From assembly GCA_017548275.1 (NCBI GenBank), contig JAFZAH010000036.1, forward strand, positions 62,001 through 126,000: a stretch of DNA of 64,000 nt, given 5' to 3'. The notes under the pieces were generated by a model that worked only from the letters and a program-made list of their open reading frames with translations, made no database searches and had not been told where the DNA came from. This DNA is from Prevotella sp. (GTDB lineage Bacteria; Bacteroidota; Bacteroidia; Bacteroidales; Bacteroidaceae). Both the position numbers and the translations under genes were made by a program. Of the stretch, positions 25,069 to 34,082 are shown piece after piece (positions within the stretch are counted from its first letter, which is position 1; the number at the start of each line of letters is the position of its first letter).

Positions 25069-27072
25069 CCGTCTCCCCACTTTCGAACCGAGCAGGTTGC
25101 GCAGTTCGCTCATCTCTTTGATATCCTTCAGCACCTGTGTCATCTTCTCCGCGTCGCCGGCGGCCAGACTCAGGTCACGTCGTAGTGACATGAGCCGTTG
25201 CTCCACCCAGTTCTGCTTGAAATCGAGCACCAGATGCTTTGCCAAGTTCCGCAGATACTCTTCCGTCGGGTTCAACTTCAAATGCTCGGTGAAGATGCCG
25301 TCGTCGGCGGTCAGGCGCGCCGCCAGGCTGCTCACCTCGAAATCGGAATGATGGTTGAAGTATGTCATCGCCACAAACCCTTGCTCGCCGGCATGAGTCA
25401 CCGCCTCTTGCAGGATGCGCTGATACAGCGGGTTGGTGAACTCCAGATGGTCGCCCTCCAGGTCGTAATAGATGTATTGTGCCACCGTCACGTCTATCGT
25501 CTGGTTGTCGTCGGTCTCCACATTGTGGAAGATGACCGTCTCGCCGTGTCTGACCACCAGTTGGATGAGCATCTCCTCTATCTCCTGCACCTTCTGCGTC
25601 TGCTCCTTGGGTTGCAATCGCTGTTGGGTCTGCGGAGGTTGTTGGGCCTGCGCGGCTCTCGCCTCGCGCTCCGCCTCTTTGCCCTTCTCATCCACTTCTT
25701 GGCGGATGAATTTGTTCATCGACGTGATGAGCGTCTGTTCGGCGATGCCTATCCTTCGCGAGCACTCCTGTATGTAGGTGGCACGGATGATGGGGTCTTT
25801 GATGACGGAGATGCTCTTCACGATGCTGTTCACCGCCTCGCTGCGCTTGATGGGGTCGCTCACGCCATCGAGCAGCACACGCGTCTTAAACTCGATGAAG
25901 TCGGTCTGGTGGTCGGTGATGTACTTGCGGAAATCGGCAGCCGTATGCTTCCGGGCAAAACTGTCGGGGTCTTCCTTGTCGGGCAGCAGCAGCACTTTGA
26001 TGTTCATGCCTTCGGCCAACAGCATATCCGTGCCTCGCATGGCCGCGTGGATGCCCGCCTCGTCGCCGTCGTAGAGCAGCACGATGTTCTGTGTGAAGCG
26101 ACGCAGCAGTTTTATCTGATGCACGCTGAGCGCCGTGCCCGAGTTGGCCACCACGTTCTCAATGCCGCATTGGTGCATGGAGATGACGTCGGTGTAGCCC
26201 TCCACCATATACACGCAGTCTTCCTTCACGATGGCGCGCTTGGCCTGGAAGATGCCGTATAATTCGTGGTCCTTATGATAGATGTCGGAGTCGGGCGAGT
26301 TGACGTATTTTTGCGCCACGCCTTTGGTGCGCGAGTCGAGCAGGCGTCCGCCGAAGGCCGTCACCTTGCCGCCCACGCCTATCCAGGGGAAGATGACGCG
26401 ACCCGAAAAACGGTCCAGGAGTTGGTTTTGTTCCTGCCCCGTCGTTTCGGGAGCGTCGGTGCCATGCTCACCATTGCCGTCGCGGCGGTCGGGTTGGGTC
26501 GTTCGCTCAAAGCACAGCCCTGTCTTTATCAGAAATTCGGGTTTATAGCCCGCTTTGAGTGCCGCCTGTGCCATGGCGTCGCGCTGTTTGGGGGCAAAAC
26601 CGAGTTGGAAGCGCTCGATGATATCGTCGCGGAACCCGCGCGAACGGAAATACTGCATGCCAATGGCGCGCCCGTCAACGTCATCATGCAGAATTTTGGA
26701 GAAATACTTCGCCGCCCACTCGTTGATGATGAGCATCGACTCGCGTTCGCTCTGCTGGCGGCGCTCATCGTCGGTCTGTTCGCGTTCCTTTATCTCGATA
26801 TGGTATTTGTTGGCCAGCCACCGCAACGCATCAGGATAGGTCATCTGCTCGTGCTCCATGATAAAGTTCACGGCATTGCCGGCTTTACCGCAGGAGAAGC
26901 ATTTATACACCCCTTTTGCGGGAGAGACCGAGAACGATGGTGTGCGGTCGTCGTGGAAAGGGCACAATCCTTTGTAACTCGTACCGCGCTTGCGCAGCGA
27001 CACGAAGTCGGAGACCACGTCAACGATGTTGACCGCGTCCATGATTCTGTCTATTGTTGCCCTGTCTATCAT
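25057..27072 (-). CDS. dnaG: DNA primase
   Basis: DnaG lays RNA primers at the replication fork. The 671-residue form from ATG 27072 starts MIDRATIDRIMDAVNIVDVV, the standard beginning; the longer in-frame form from 27093 would add residues coded by a family B repeat. The zinc-binding domain has Cys37, His40, Cys58 and Cys61. The Toprim core is visible in YMVEGYTDVISMHQCG, LSVHQIKLLRR and VLLYDGDEAG. After it comes a Gln-rich linker near 440-465 (AQQPPQTQQRLQPKEQTQ), then a helicase-binding C-terminal domain. The stop codon lies in the TTGAAC repeat, so the last few residues (RRVAR) abut repeat DNA. The gene is divergent from rmuC. Confidence 0.96.
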   Translation of the reverse strand: MIDRATIDRIMDAVNIVDVVSDFVSLRKRGTSYKGLCPFHDDRTPSFSVSPAKGVYKCFSCGKAGNAVNFIMEHEQMTYPDALRWLANKYHIEIKEREQTDDERRQQSERESMLIINEWAAKYFSKILHDDVDGRAIGMQYFRSRGFRDDIIERFQLGFAPKQRDAMAQAALKAGYKPEFLIKTGLCFERTTQPDRRDGNGEHGTDAPETTGQEQNQLLDRFSGRVIFPWIGVGGKVTAFGGRLLDSRTKGVAQKYVNSPDSDIYHKDHELYGIFQAKRAIVKEDCVYMVEGYTDVISMHQCGIENVVANSGTALSVHQIKLLRRFTQNIVLLYDGDEAGIHAAMRGTDMLLAEGMNIKVLLLPDKEDPDSFARKHTAADFRKYITDHQTDFIEFKTRVLLDGVSDPIKRSEAVNSIVKSISVIKDPIIRATYIQECSRRIGIAEQTLITSMNKFIRQEVDEKGKEAEREARAAQAQQPPQTQQRLQPKEQTQKVQEIEEMLIQLVVRHGETVIFHNVETDDNQTIDVTVAQYIYYDLEGDHLEFTNPLYQRILQEAVTHAGEQGFVAMTYFNHHSDFEVSSLAARLTADDGIFTEHLKLNPTEEYLRNLAKHLVLDFKQNWVEQRLMSLRRDLSLAAGDAEKMTQVLKDIKEMSELRNLLGSKVGRRVAR

Positions 27073-27079
27073 AATTATC

Positions 27080-27150
27080 AGCCCCCTCCCCATCCCTCCC
27101 CGGGGGGAGGGCGTGATTAGCGGGGTTATCTCTTGCCCCTTGCTCCCTTT
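27080..27150. repeat. Family B repeat and GCCCCTTGCTCC phrase upstream of dnaG
   Basis: CCCCCTCCCCATCCC with a CCCCGGGGGGAGGG hairpin and the GGCGTGATTAG tail, then TCTTGCCCCTTGCTCCC, a phrase that recurs near 28910, 33915 and 59420. It lies in the dnaG 5' untranslated region. The -7 box TAATTTTG of dnaG (minus strand, 27166-27173) follows. Confidence 0.7.
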
Positions 27151-27220
27151 TAATCAGTCGCTCTGCAAAATTAGGGAAAAATTTTGAGAAACAGATATAA
27201 CCCGTATAAAAAAACTTTCG

Positions 27221-27228
27221 TATTTTTG
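27221..27228 (+). promoter_or_regulatory. -7 promoter element for rmuC
   Basis: TATTTTTG followed by C fits the -7 consensus and lies 25 bases before the rmuC start. No clear -33 box is found. Confidence 0.5.
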
Positions 27229-27252
27229 CAGAAACATTCATTTATAGCCATC

Positions 27253-28779
27253 ATGAACATTATCATATCTGTCATCTGCCTGATTCTCGGAGTCGTCATC
27301 GGCTATCTGGCAGCCCACAGCAAGAACGCCAGTCTCACCACACAGACGAAAATGCAACAAGAGCGCATCGATGCCATGCGGCAAAGGATGCAAGAGCGCG
27401 ACGACAGCATCAGCGGCCTGACACAGGAGCGCACCACTCTGCTTGCCCGGCGCGATGTGCTCGAATCGCAAGTGCAAACACTCACAGGCGACATCGAGGA
27501 GCAAAAACAACTCTTCGACGACCAACTGTCACGGCTCAAAGAGCAGATGCAACAGGCGGAACGGCGCTATGAGGAGCAGTTGCAGCAGACCGAGCAGCGA
27601 TACAACAACCTGATGCAGAAAGCCGAGGAACGGCAGAAGGAGTCAGAGCAACGGCAAGCCACGCTCATACGCGAGCAAATCAACTCCGCGTCGGAATCCA
27701 TCCTCAAAAAACGCGCTGAAGAACTGTCGGCCAACAACCAAGAGCAGATGGCCACCATCCTCACTCCCCTGCAAGAGCACCTCAAGCAGATGCGCGAGGC
27801 CGTGGAGCGCAGCGACCGCGAGCACACCACGAGCATGGAGCGCCTCGACGCCTCTATCAAGGCCAACCTCAAACAAGCGAAAGAGGTGGGCGAAAGAGCC
27901 GACAAACTGGCACAGGCACTCATGAGCGAGAACAAGACACAAGGCAACTTCGGCGAACTGCGCCTGCGCACCATCCTCGAGAGCATGGGATTGGAAGAGG
28001 GCGTGCAGTTTGAGGAGCAGACCACACTGCGCGACGACAAGGGGCAGGCCATCGTCGGCGAGGACGGCGGGCAGCGCATGGTGCCCGACATCGTCCTCCA
28101 CTTCCCCGACGAGCGCGACGTGATTATCGACTCGAAGATGTCGCTCAAAGCCTTCGAGGAGTATTTCAACACCGAGACCGAGAGTGCGAAGGAGGATGCG
28201 CTCAAACGCCATGTGGCTTCGGTGCGCGCCCACGTGAAGGAACTGGCGCATAAGAAATACAACCGCTACGTGCGGCAGGGCCACGGCCGGCTCGACTTCG
28301 TGGTCATGTACGTTTATAGCGAAAGTGCACTGCAACTGGCGCTTACCAATGAACCCACGCTCTGGAACGAGGCCTATGAGCAGGGGGTGGTCATCTCTGG
28401 CAGCCAAAACCTCTACATGATGTTGCGTGTGCTCGAAATGACATGGCGGCAGGTGCGACAGGCGGAAAACCAAGAGGAAATCATGAACACCGCCAACGAA
28501 CTGGTCAACCGTGTGCAACAGTTCTACGAACGGTTTATCGCCGTCGATGAGCAACTGACGAAGACCCGCAACGCATTCGACCAACTGAAAAACACCACCT
28601 CACCTTCAGGTCAGGGCATCATCACCTCCGCCAACAAACTGCTGAAATTCGGCGCACAGGAAAACCCCAAGCGCAAAATGCGGTTGCCAAGAATTGAAGA
28701 GGAAAAAGACATAAAAAGCCTCACCCCCGACCCCTCTCCAAAGGGCGAGGGGAGTGATTACCTCAGAGGTGAGAGGTGA
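27253..28779 (+). CDS. rmuC: DNA recombination protein RmuC homologue
   Basis: RmuC limits recombination between inverted repeats in E. coli and has a nuclease-like core. The start MNIIISVICLILGVV gives a single N-terminal membrane anchor (residues 1-22), followed by a long coiled coil to about 180 (MQQERIDAMRQRMQERDDS onward) and the RmuC domain. Family motifs include QGNFGELRLRTILESMGLEEG near 240 and RDVIIDSKMSLKAFEEYF near 295, where the ID-x-K pair recalls a restriction-nuclease core. The last 20 or so residues (from SLTPDPSPKGEG to the stop) are translated family A repeat and are not part of the family. An upstream in-frame extension from 27184 was rejected because it spans the promoter. 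Confidence 0.94.
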   Translation: MNIIISVICLILGVVIGYLAAHSKNASLTTQTKMQQERIDAMRQRMQERDDSISGLTQERTTLLARRDVLESQVQTLTGDIEEQKQLFDDQLSRLKEQMQQAERRYEEQLQQTEQRYNNLMQKAEERQKESEQRQATLIREQINSASESILKKRAEELSANNQEQMATILTPLQEHLKQMREAVERSDREHTTSMERLDASIKANLKQAKEVGERADKLAQALMSENKTQGNFGELRLRTILESMGLEEGVQFEEQTTLRDDKGQAIVGEDGGQRMVPDIVLHFPDERDVIIDSKMSLKAFEEYFNTETESAKEDALKRHVASVRAHVKELAHKKYNRYVRQGHGRLDFVVMYVYSESALQLALTNEPTLWNEAYEQGVVISGSQNLYMMLRVLEMTWRQVRQAENQEEIMNTANELVNRVQQFYERFIAVDEQLTKTRNAFDQLKNTTSPSGQGIITSANKLLKFGAQENPKRKMRLPRIEEEKDIKSLTPDPSPKGEGSDYLRGER

Positions 28780-28965
28780 GAGATTACCTTGGCATTGACG
28801 TTAAGGTCCTTAACGACCCTAACGGGCAAGGAGGGGAGGGCGTGATTAGTGTAGTATTCTCTCACCCCTAACCTCTTACCTCTCACCTCTTATTGGTAAT
28901 CTCTTGCCCCTTGCACCCTGCCCCTTGCCCCTTAAGGCTCTTCCCTATTCGCACACTATTGTCTA
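28716..28965. repeat. Repeat cluster after the RmuC domain
   Basis: A family A copy (28716-28765) is read through as the end of rmuC. It is followed by GAGAGGTGAGAG phrases, AAGGTCCTTAACG phrases, a family B fragment, the complement TCTTACCTCTCACCTCTT and a TTGCCCCTTGCACCCTGCCC run. The two GAGAGGTGAGAG / CTCACCTCTTA strings can pair as a stem of about 15 bases over a 90-base loop. Confidence 0.75.
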
Positions 28966-29017
28966 AACTCCTACACTCCTTCACTCCTAATTCCATTATA
29001 AAAAATTATCAAAATAT

Positions 29018-29048
29018 TTTGCCGTTTTGTAATAAATTGTTATATTTG
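29018..29048 (+). promoter_or_regulatory. Promoter of the Fn3 surface protein gene
   Basis: TTTG at 29018-29021 and TATATTTG at 29041-29048 with exactly 19 bases between, the consensus Bacteroidota arrangement. It predicts a 5' leader of about 285 bases before the ATG at 29339. Confidence 0.8.
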
Positions 29049-29151
29049 CACCCAAATATACCGTATTTCCAACCGACAGGGGCTTAATATTGCCATTGTC
29101 GGGGTAAATGAATGTTTCAACTATACCTTTTATTATTAATAATAAGGAGTT

Positions 29152-29268
29152 ATGGAAAGTAGTAAAAACAGGGATTTAAAAATGGCTTCAACAAGAGCCG
29201 TTATTTCGGCGCCAACGCTGATTTCAGGCATTTGGCGTATCATGACTCTCCGTTTTAACTATGCATAA
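29152..29268 (+). CDS. Possible 38-residue leader ORF
   Basis: Small ORF starting MESSKNRDLKMASTRAVI and ending WRIMTLRFNYA, inside the long leader of the surface-protein gene. AAGGAG ends two bases before its ATG, unusual in Bacteroidota, which rarely use Shine-Dalgarno sequences. It is basic and has one Trp; no known family is recognised. It could be a regulatory leader peptide, a short protein, or chance. Conservation of the amino-acid sequence in relatives would decide. Confidence 0.4.
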   Translation: MESSKNRDLKMASTRAVISAPTLISGIWRIMTLRFNYA

Positions 29269-29338
29269 TTCCATTCATCAATCCCCAAGACATCAATAAG
29301 AACCTATTTTTTTTATTTATTAACTAATTTATAACACT

Positions 29339-32300
29339 ATGGGAAAAAGAAAATTACTTTACCTGCTGCTAATGGCATTCCTATTGCCACTGACAGCATC
29401 TGCCCAGCAAGCGATTCCATACTCCTATGGATTCGAGGACAACAACCTTGACACTGACGGTTGGACAACGGTTGATTGTCATGCGAATTCGAAAATCATT
29501 TCCAATGCCAAGCAGAATGGCTCCTATGGTTTTCGATTCTATTACACAACGACACCGCCCCAGTACCTTATCTCTCCGGAGTTGACCGGTACTGACCGTG
29601 GCGTGGAGGTGTCATTCTCGTACAAACAGGGTGGCTCCTCTTATCATGAGTCATTCCAAGTGGGTTATTCCACCACCACAGCCGATGTGACTGCTTTCAC
29701 ATGGGAAACCGAGTTAACGACAACTGACACCAGTTGGCATGTTTATGAGGCGTCTTTCCCCGCCGGCACGAAATATGTGGCAGTGAAATGCACATCTGAC
29801 GACCAGTTATATCTCTACCTCGACGACTTCTCATTTGAGGCACCGGCATCTTGCCCGAAACCGACAAGTCTCGCTGCCAACAATGTTGAAGCAAGAAGCG
29901 CCATCATCAGTTGGACCAGCGATGCCGACGGATTCAACCTCCGTTTCAAGGCTGCCAATGATAATGAATACACCGTGGTAGAGGGTGTTACCAACCCCTA
30001 CACACTCGAGGACCTGACTCCTGAGACCCAGTACGCTGTGTCGGTGCAGGCTGTATGCAGCGCCGAAGAGCAGAGTACCTGGACAGCAGATGTAACTTTC
30101 ACCACTCCCGAAGCATGTCCCAAACCCACAAGTTGGGCTCAACCCATTACTACCGCACCCACACAATTGCAACTCGGATGGGTAGCAGGCTCAGACGAGC
30201 AAGACACATGGGAAGTGGCATATACCGATGATGCGAATTATACGACAAACAATACTCCTGACGAGTCATGGCAGTATGTCACTGTAAACCAGACAAATGT
30301 TACCGTCACTGATTTGGAACAAAATACAAAGTATTGGTTTGCCGTACGTGCCGTTTGCTCCGCAAAAGAAAAGAGTGCATGGCATGGCCCAGCATGGTTA
30401 CAAACTGAGAAACTCTATCCCGAGCCCACAGAGGTGGAAGCAGATAATATCACTGCTAAATCTGCCGACATCTCCTGGACCAAAGGTCGCGACGAGAAGA
30501 AGTGGAACCTCCGCTACCGTCCTGTAAAAGAAGTTGAGATTGGCGACGATGCCATCGAATGGACCTTTAACGGTTCACTGGGCGACTGGACCTCTGTTGA
30601 CAACGACGGCGACGGATACGAATGGGATGCAGAAACATTCGGTGATTATGGTGTTATTGGTTCCGCAAGTTACGTCAACAATGTTGGTGCGCTGTCCCCC
30701 GACAACTGGCTCATCTCTCCGCAGATCGACTTGGGCGGCACACTCGTTGTCAGCGCCTTTGGTATTGATGCCAATTACCCGTCTGAGGTGTTCGCTATCT
30801 ATGTGTCAACTACCGATACCAATCCTTCGAGTTTCACAAAGGTTGCCGGTGACTTCACTGCCACTGCTTCAGCGACGAATTACACGGCCGACCTGAGCGC
30901 TTATTCAGGTAAAGGTTATGTGGCCATCCGCCACTACAACTGCTCCGACTGGTACTGGCTCGTTATTGATAAGATCTCGTATTCGGCTACAGCCATTGAA
31001 GAGGAGCCTTGGATTGAAGAGAACGGAATCACCGAGAACCCCTACACGATCACCGGACTCACACCCGAAACCGACTATGAGGCACAGGTGCAAGGCGTCT
31101 TTGGCGATACTTCCGACGCAGTGAGTGAATGGTCAGCAAGCGCTGAGTTCACCACACTTGATATCAAACCCGCCGACGTTGCTGTTACACCCGCTGCCAC
31201 CACAGCAGAACTCACATGGAACGGTTCATCCTGCTCATACGATGTACGCATCGGTACCGTTGACCCGGATGCTGCCATGATCGAGACTGAGTTGAAATAT
31301 GACGATGGAGAGTATCAAGGTGGTATCGGAACAGGCGGAGGCCAATTCTATTGGGCTTCTGTGTTCAATGGTGTAGCATCTATTTCTAAGGTTTCTGTCT
31401 ATGACGGCAATTATCCAATGACCGGTACTGTCACCATTTACAATGGCGGCACCAACGCACCGGAAGGCAACCCCGTGGCAGAAATGGATATTGAACTTAC
31501 AGGTGCTGGCGCATTCGTAGACGTCACCTCCAGAGACGCCATCGAACTCGATCCCTCTAAACCCACATGGGTTGTTGTCTATAACGAAAGCGGAGGGACA
31601 TATCCTGCCGCTTATTCTACCGCAGCCGATGCCAATGGCCGTTGGGTAAGTATGGACGGTTCAAGTTGGTCGGATGTACAAAGCGCCGTGGCAAGTGTCG
31701 GTTCATGGATGATCCGCGTCACTGCCCTGGCTGCCGATCCTGACGCTATTATCTGGAATGAGACCGCTTCTACCAGCGAGACATCTTACACCTTCGAAGG
31801 TCTGGATCCTGAGACAAGTTACGTCGCTGAGGTACGCGCCAACTGCGAAGAAGATGATGAGATTTCTGATTGGGTAAGAACATCATTCACCACGCTTAAT
31901 GCTGAGACTCCTGTTTCCGATATCGTGGCTGAGAACATCACCAAGAGTTCTGCCGACATCGACTGGACTGCCAACGGCGCTGAAGAGGAGTGGAACCTCC
32001 GCTACAGAAAGACCTTCGGAACCAAATGGGGCTTCGAAGACGGAATGGGAGACTGGTTCACAGTTGACGCCGACGGCGACGGATATGGTTGGAACTTGGC
32101 TTCTGAAATCGGTTTGACCGCACACAACGGTCAGGATATGGTTTACTCGCAGAGTTATGACAACAATGTCGGTCCATTGACACCTGACAACTGGCTCGTA
32201 TCACCCGAGGTGACGCTCGGCGGAACATTGACATTCTGGGCGAAAGGACAGGATGCAAGTTGGGCTGCTGAAAACTTCGGTGTGTTCGTAACCACTACGA

Positions 32301-33448
32301 GCATGGATGAAGACAGTTTCAACGCTTCCGCCTTCACTCAGGTAGATGCTGATGTGACCGCCACCGGCGAATGGACGCTCTACACCTTCGACCTGTCCGG
32401 CAGTGGCACAGGCCGCTTCGCCATCCGCCACTATGAATGTACGGATATGTATTTCCTCGATGTCGACGACATCACTTACATCAGCCCCGATGACGTGGAA
32501 GAGGAGTGGACCGTCGTTAACGGCATCACCGAGCATCCTTACACCATCGAAGACCTGGAAGAAGATACCGAGTATGAGGTGCAGGTACAGAGCGTATTTG
32601 GCAAAGAGACCAGCGACTGGTCAGAGTCATGCATCTTCACCACTCCGCTTGAACTGATTGTTCTCGACAACGACTACAACCAGGCTGAGGGCGAGACCAA
32701 CACTGACCTGCTGGAAGCAGCCAAGGGCAAGACCGTAGACTTCACCATCAGCGGACGTACTCTCTATAAGGACGGTTCATGGAACACCATCGCACTGCCG
32801 TTCGTCCTCTTGGAAGAGGATATTGAGAACTCACCGCTGGCTGGCGCCACCATCAAGACCGTCGATCCCGAGACCAGTGTCATTGAAGGCACTCACGTCA
32901 CACTCAACATGATTGACTATAAAGACTGGTGTGAATACTATGATTTTAATTATAATCTGTTGTATCCCTCTTATCCTTACTTCGTGAAGTGGAATGATGG
33001 TGAAGACATCGTTGACCCGACCTTCAGAGGCGTATCTATCTATCAGTCAGAACCTGGCATCTGGGCTTTGAATGAAGAAGAGTCCATCATTGGTTACGGA
33101 TTGTTCAGTTCCATCATGCTGCAGCCCGCATCTCAACTTGAAGAGGATGAGTCGCCCATCTACTACATGGGTGCTGACAACAAACTGAAGTTCACCGGTA
33201 AACAACGTCTGCTCAACGCATTCCGCGCAGGATTCTCATTCGAGACACCTGAAGACGCTGGCGCACTCGAATTCACCATCAACTTCGGTGACGAGACCAC
33301 CACAGGTATCGCTGAAATCGACGGTGCCGACAGCAAGGTGAACACCGCTCATGAGGGTATCTACAACCTGCAGGGTGTGAAACTCAACAGCATGCCGAAG
33401 CAGAAGGGTGTTTATATCAACAACGGTAAGAAAGTCATTATCAAATAA
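29339..33448 (+). CDS. Large surface protein with fibronectin type III and choice-of-anchor J/cleaved-adhesin domains
   Basis: A 1369-residue exported protein. The signal peptide (LLYLLLMAFLLPLTASAQ) is followed by an N-terminal adhesin-like domain (YSYGFEDNNLDTDGWTTVDC), then alternating Fn3 modules (for example ISWTSDADGFNLRFKA, TPETQYAVSVQAVCS) and at least two more choice-of-anchor J domains, each with WTSVDNDGDGYEW or WFTVDADGDGYGW and SPDNWLISPQIDLGGTL. After about residue 1100 a different domain follows. The end, GIYNLQGVKLNSMPKQKGVY then KKVIIK, is the usual C-terminal domain of Bacteroidales surface proteins. Probably secreted and surface-held, with an adhesion or substrate-binding role; no protease or hydrolase motif was recognised. 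Internal modules about 1.5 kb apart are close paralogues. Confidence 0.88.
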   Translation: MGKRKLLYLLLMAFLLPLTASAQQAIPYSYGFEDNNLDTDGWTTVDCHANSKIISNAKQNGSYGFRFYYTTTPPQYLISPELTGTDRGVEVSFSYKQGGSSYHESFQVGYSTTTADVTAFTWETELTTTDTSWHVYEASFPAGTKYVAVKCTSDDQLYLYLDDFSFEAPASCPKPTSLAANNVEARSAIISWTSDADGFNLRFKAANDNEYTVVEGVTNPYTLEDLTPETQYAVSVQAVCSAEEQSTWTADVTFTTPEACPKPTSWAQPITTAPTQLQLGWVAGSDEQDTWEVAYTDDANYTTNNTPDESWQYVTVNQTNVTVTDLEQNTKYWFAVRAVCSAKEKSAWHGPAWLQTEKLYPEPTEVEADNITAKSADISWTKGRDEKKWNLRYRPVKEVEIGDDAIEWTFNGSLGDWTSVDNDGDGYEWDAETFGDYGVIGSASYVNNVGALSPDNWLISPQIDLGGTLVVSAFGIDANYPSEVFAIYVSTTDTNPSSFTKVAGDFTATASATNYTADLSAYSGKGYVAIRHYNCSDWYWLVIDKISYSATAIEEEPWIEENGITENPYTITGLTPETDYEAQVQGVFGDTSDAVSEWSASAEFTTLDIKPADVAVTPAATTAELTWNGSSCSYDVRIGTVDPDAAMIETELKYDDGEYQGGIGTGGGQFYWASVFNGVASISKVSVYDGNYPMTGTVTIYNGGTNAPEGNPVAEMDIELTGAGAFVDVTSRDAIELDPSKPTWVVVYNESGGTYPAAYSTAADANGRWVSMDGSSWSDVQSAVASVGSWMIRVTALAADPDAIIWNETASTSETSYTFEGLDPETSYVAEVRANCEEDDEISDWVRTSFTTLNAETPVSDIVAENITKSSADIDWTANGAEEEWNLRYRKTFGTKWGFEDGMGDWFTVDADGDGYGWNLASEIGLTAHNGQDMVYSQSYDNNVGPLTPDNWLVSPEVTLGGTLTFWAKGQDASWAAENFGVFVTTTSMDEDSFNASAFTQVDADVTATGEWTLYTFDLSGSGTGRFAIRHYECTDMYFLDVDDITYISPDDVEEEWTVVNGITEHPYTIEDLEEDTEYEVQVQSVFGKETSDWSESCIFTTPLELIVLDNDYNQAEGETNTDLLEAAKGKTVDFTISGRTLYKDGSWNTIALPFVLLEEDIENSPLAGATIKTVDPETSVIEGTHVTLNMIDYKDWCEYYDFNYNLLYPSYPYFVKWNDGEDIVDPTFRGVSIYQSEPGIWALNEEESIIGYGLFSSIMLQPASQLEEDESPIYYMGADNKLKFTGKQRLLNAFRAGFSFETPEDAGALEFTINFGDETTTGIAEIDGADSKVNTAHEGIYNLQGVKLNSMPKQKGVYINNGKKVIIK

Positions 33449-33466
33449 TTCAAGGAGGATATAATT

Positions 33467-33667
33467 ATGAAACGTAAAGAATCAGATATGTTGAAACAAG
33501 CATATATCAGCCCTGAAGTCAAAGAGACTGAACTTCTGACCGAAGGTGAGACCATGTACATCAAGTACAGTGGCGGTGGCGACGACGTCGATATCGACGA
33601 AGAAGAAGACGATAGCGACGATAATCCCCGCGCACGTAAACACACTATCTGGGACTACGACTTCTAG
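33467..33667 (+). CDS. Small acidic peptide downstream of the Fn3 protein
   Basis: A 66-residue protein, 18 bases after the Fn3 stop, with RBS-like AAGGAGG 13-19 bases upstream of its ATG. It begins MKRKESDMLKQAYISPEVKE and has a Gly-Gly-Gly-Asp-Asp hinge followed by a run in which 11 of 14 residues are Asp or Glu, then a basic/aromatic end (ARKHTIWDYDF). The segment YISPEVKETELL fits a pattern of short Bacteroidales peptides (YI.P....ve) often found next to surface or secreted proteins. No signal peptide. A strong terminator follows at once, so it shares the transcript of the Fn3 gene. Function unknown. Confidence 0.7.
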   Translation: MKRKESDMLKQAYISPEVKETELLTEGETMYIKYSGGGDDVDIDEEEDDSDDNPRARKHTIWDYDF

Positions 33668-33689
33668 AATCTCAATAGGTCTAATATTT

Positions 33690-33726
33690 CCCCCCGCCAC
33701 AACACATGGCGGGGGGATTTTTTTTT
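33690..33726 (+). terminator. Rho-independent terminator after the Fn3/peptide operon
   Basis: CCCCCCGCCA and TGGCGGGGGG form a 10-bp stem over a 7-base loop, followed by A and nine T residues. It ends the transcript of the 33467 peptide. Confidence 0.92.
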
Positions 33727-33732
33727 AAAAGC

Positions 33733-34060
33733 CTCACCCCCGACCCGGCCTCACCCCCGACCCCTCAACAAAAAAAGCCTCACCCCCACCCCCTCTCCGA
33801 CAGGAGAGGGGAGTGATTACCTCAGAGGTAAGTGGTAAGAGGTTGGAGGTGAAAGATCACCTTGGCATTGACGTTAAGGTCCTTAAGGTCTTTAAAGTCC
33901 TTAACGGCTTTAAGGAGCAAGGAGCAAGGGGCAAGAGATTACCATTAAGAGGTGAGAGGTTGGAGGTGAGAGGTAAGAGATTACTCCACTAATCACTCCC
34001 TCCCCTCGGGGAGGGACGGGGAGGGGGCTAATTCTCCTAGGAGGGTTGGGGAGGGGGCTT
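33733..34060. repeat. Dense cluster of dispersed repeats
   Basis: Contains three partial family A copies (33733-33825), GGTAAGAGGTTGGAGGTGA phrases on both sides, AAGGTCCTTAAGGTC phrases (33865-33905), an AAGGAGCAAGGAGCAAGGG phrase (33912-33935) and two family B copies (33985-34060). No ORF in this stretch has coding character. Confidence 0.8.
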
Positions 34061-34082
34061 ATATAATTGCACAAATCCCCCG

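Larger units (their letters stand above)
28780..29338. other. 560-base leader/intergenic region before the Fn3 surface protein
   Basis: After the repeats (to 28965) come the promoter at 29018-29048, a leader of nearly 300 bases and a 38-codon ORF (29152-29268) with an AAGGAG sequence ahead of its ATG. No hairpin with a T-run was found between this ORF and the main gene. Confidence 0.6.

Noticed and set aside
27073-27093. Longer DnaG start (seven extra residues)
   Set aside because: The extra residues are family B repeat text; MIDRATIDRIM is the standard primase start.
28893-29087. 64-codon ORF upstream of the Fn3 gene
   Set aside because: It spans the CCCCTTGC repeat phrases and the promoter; low-complexity translation.
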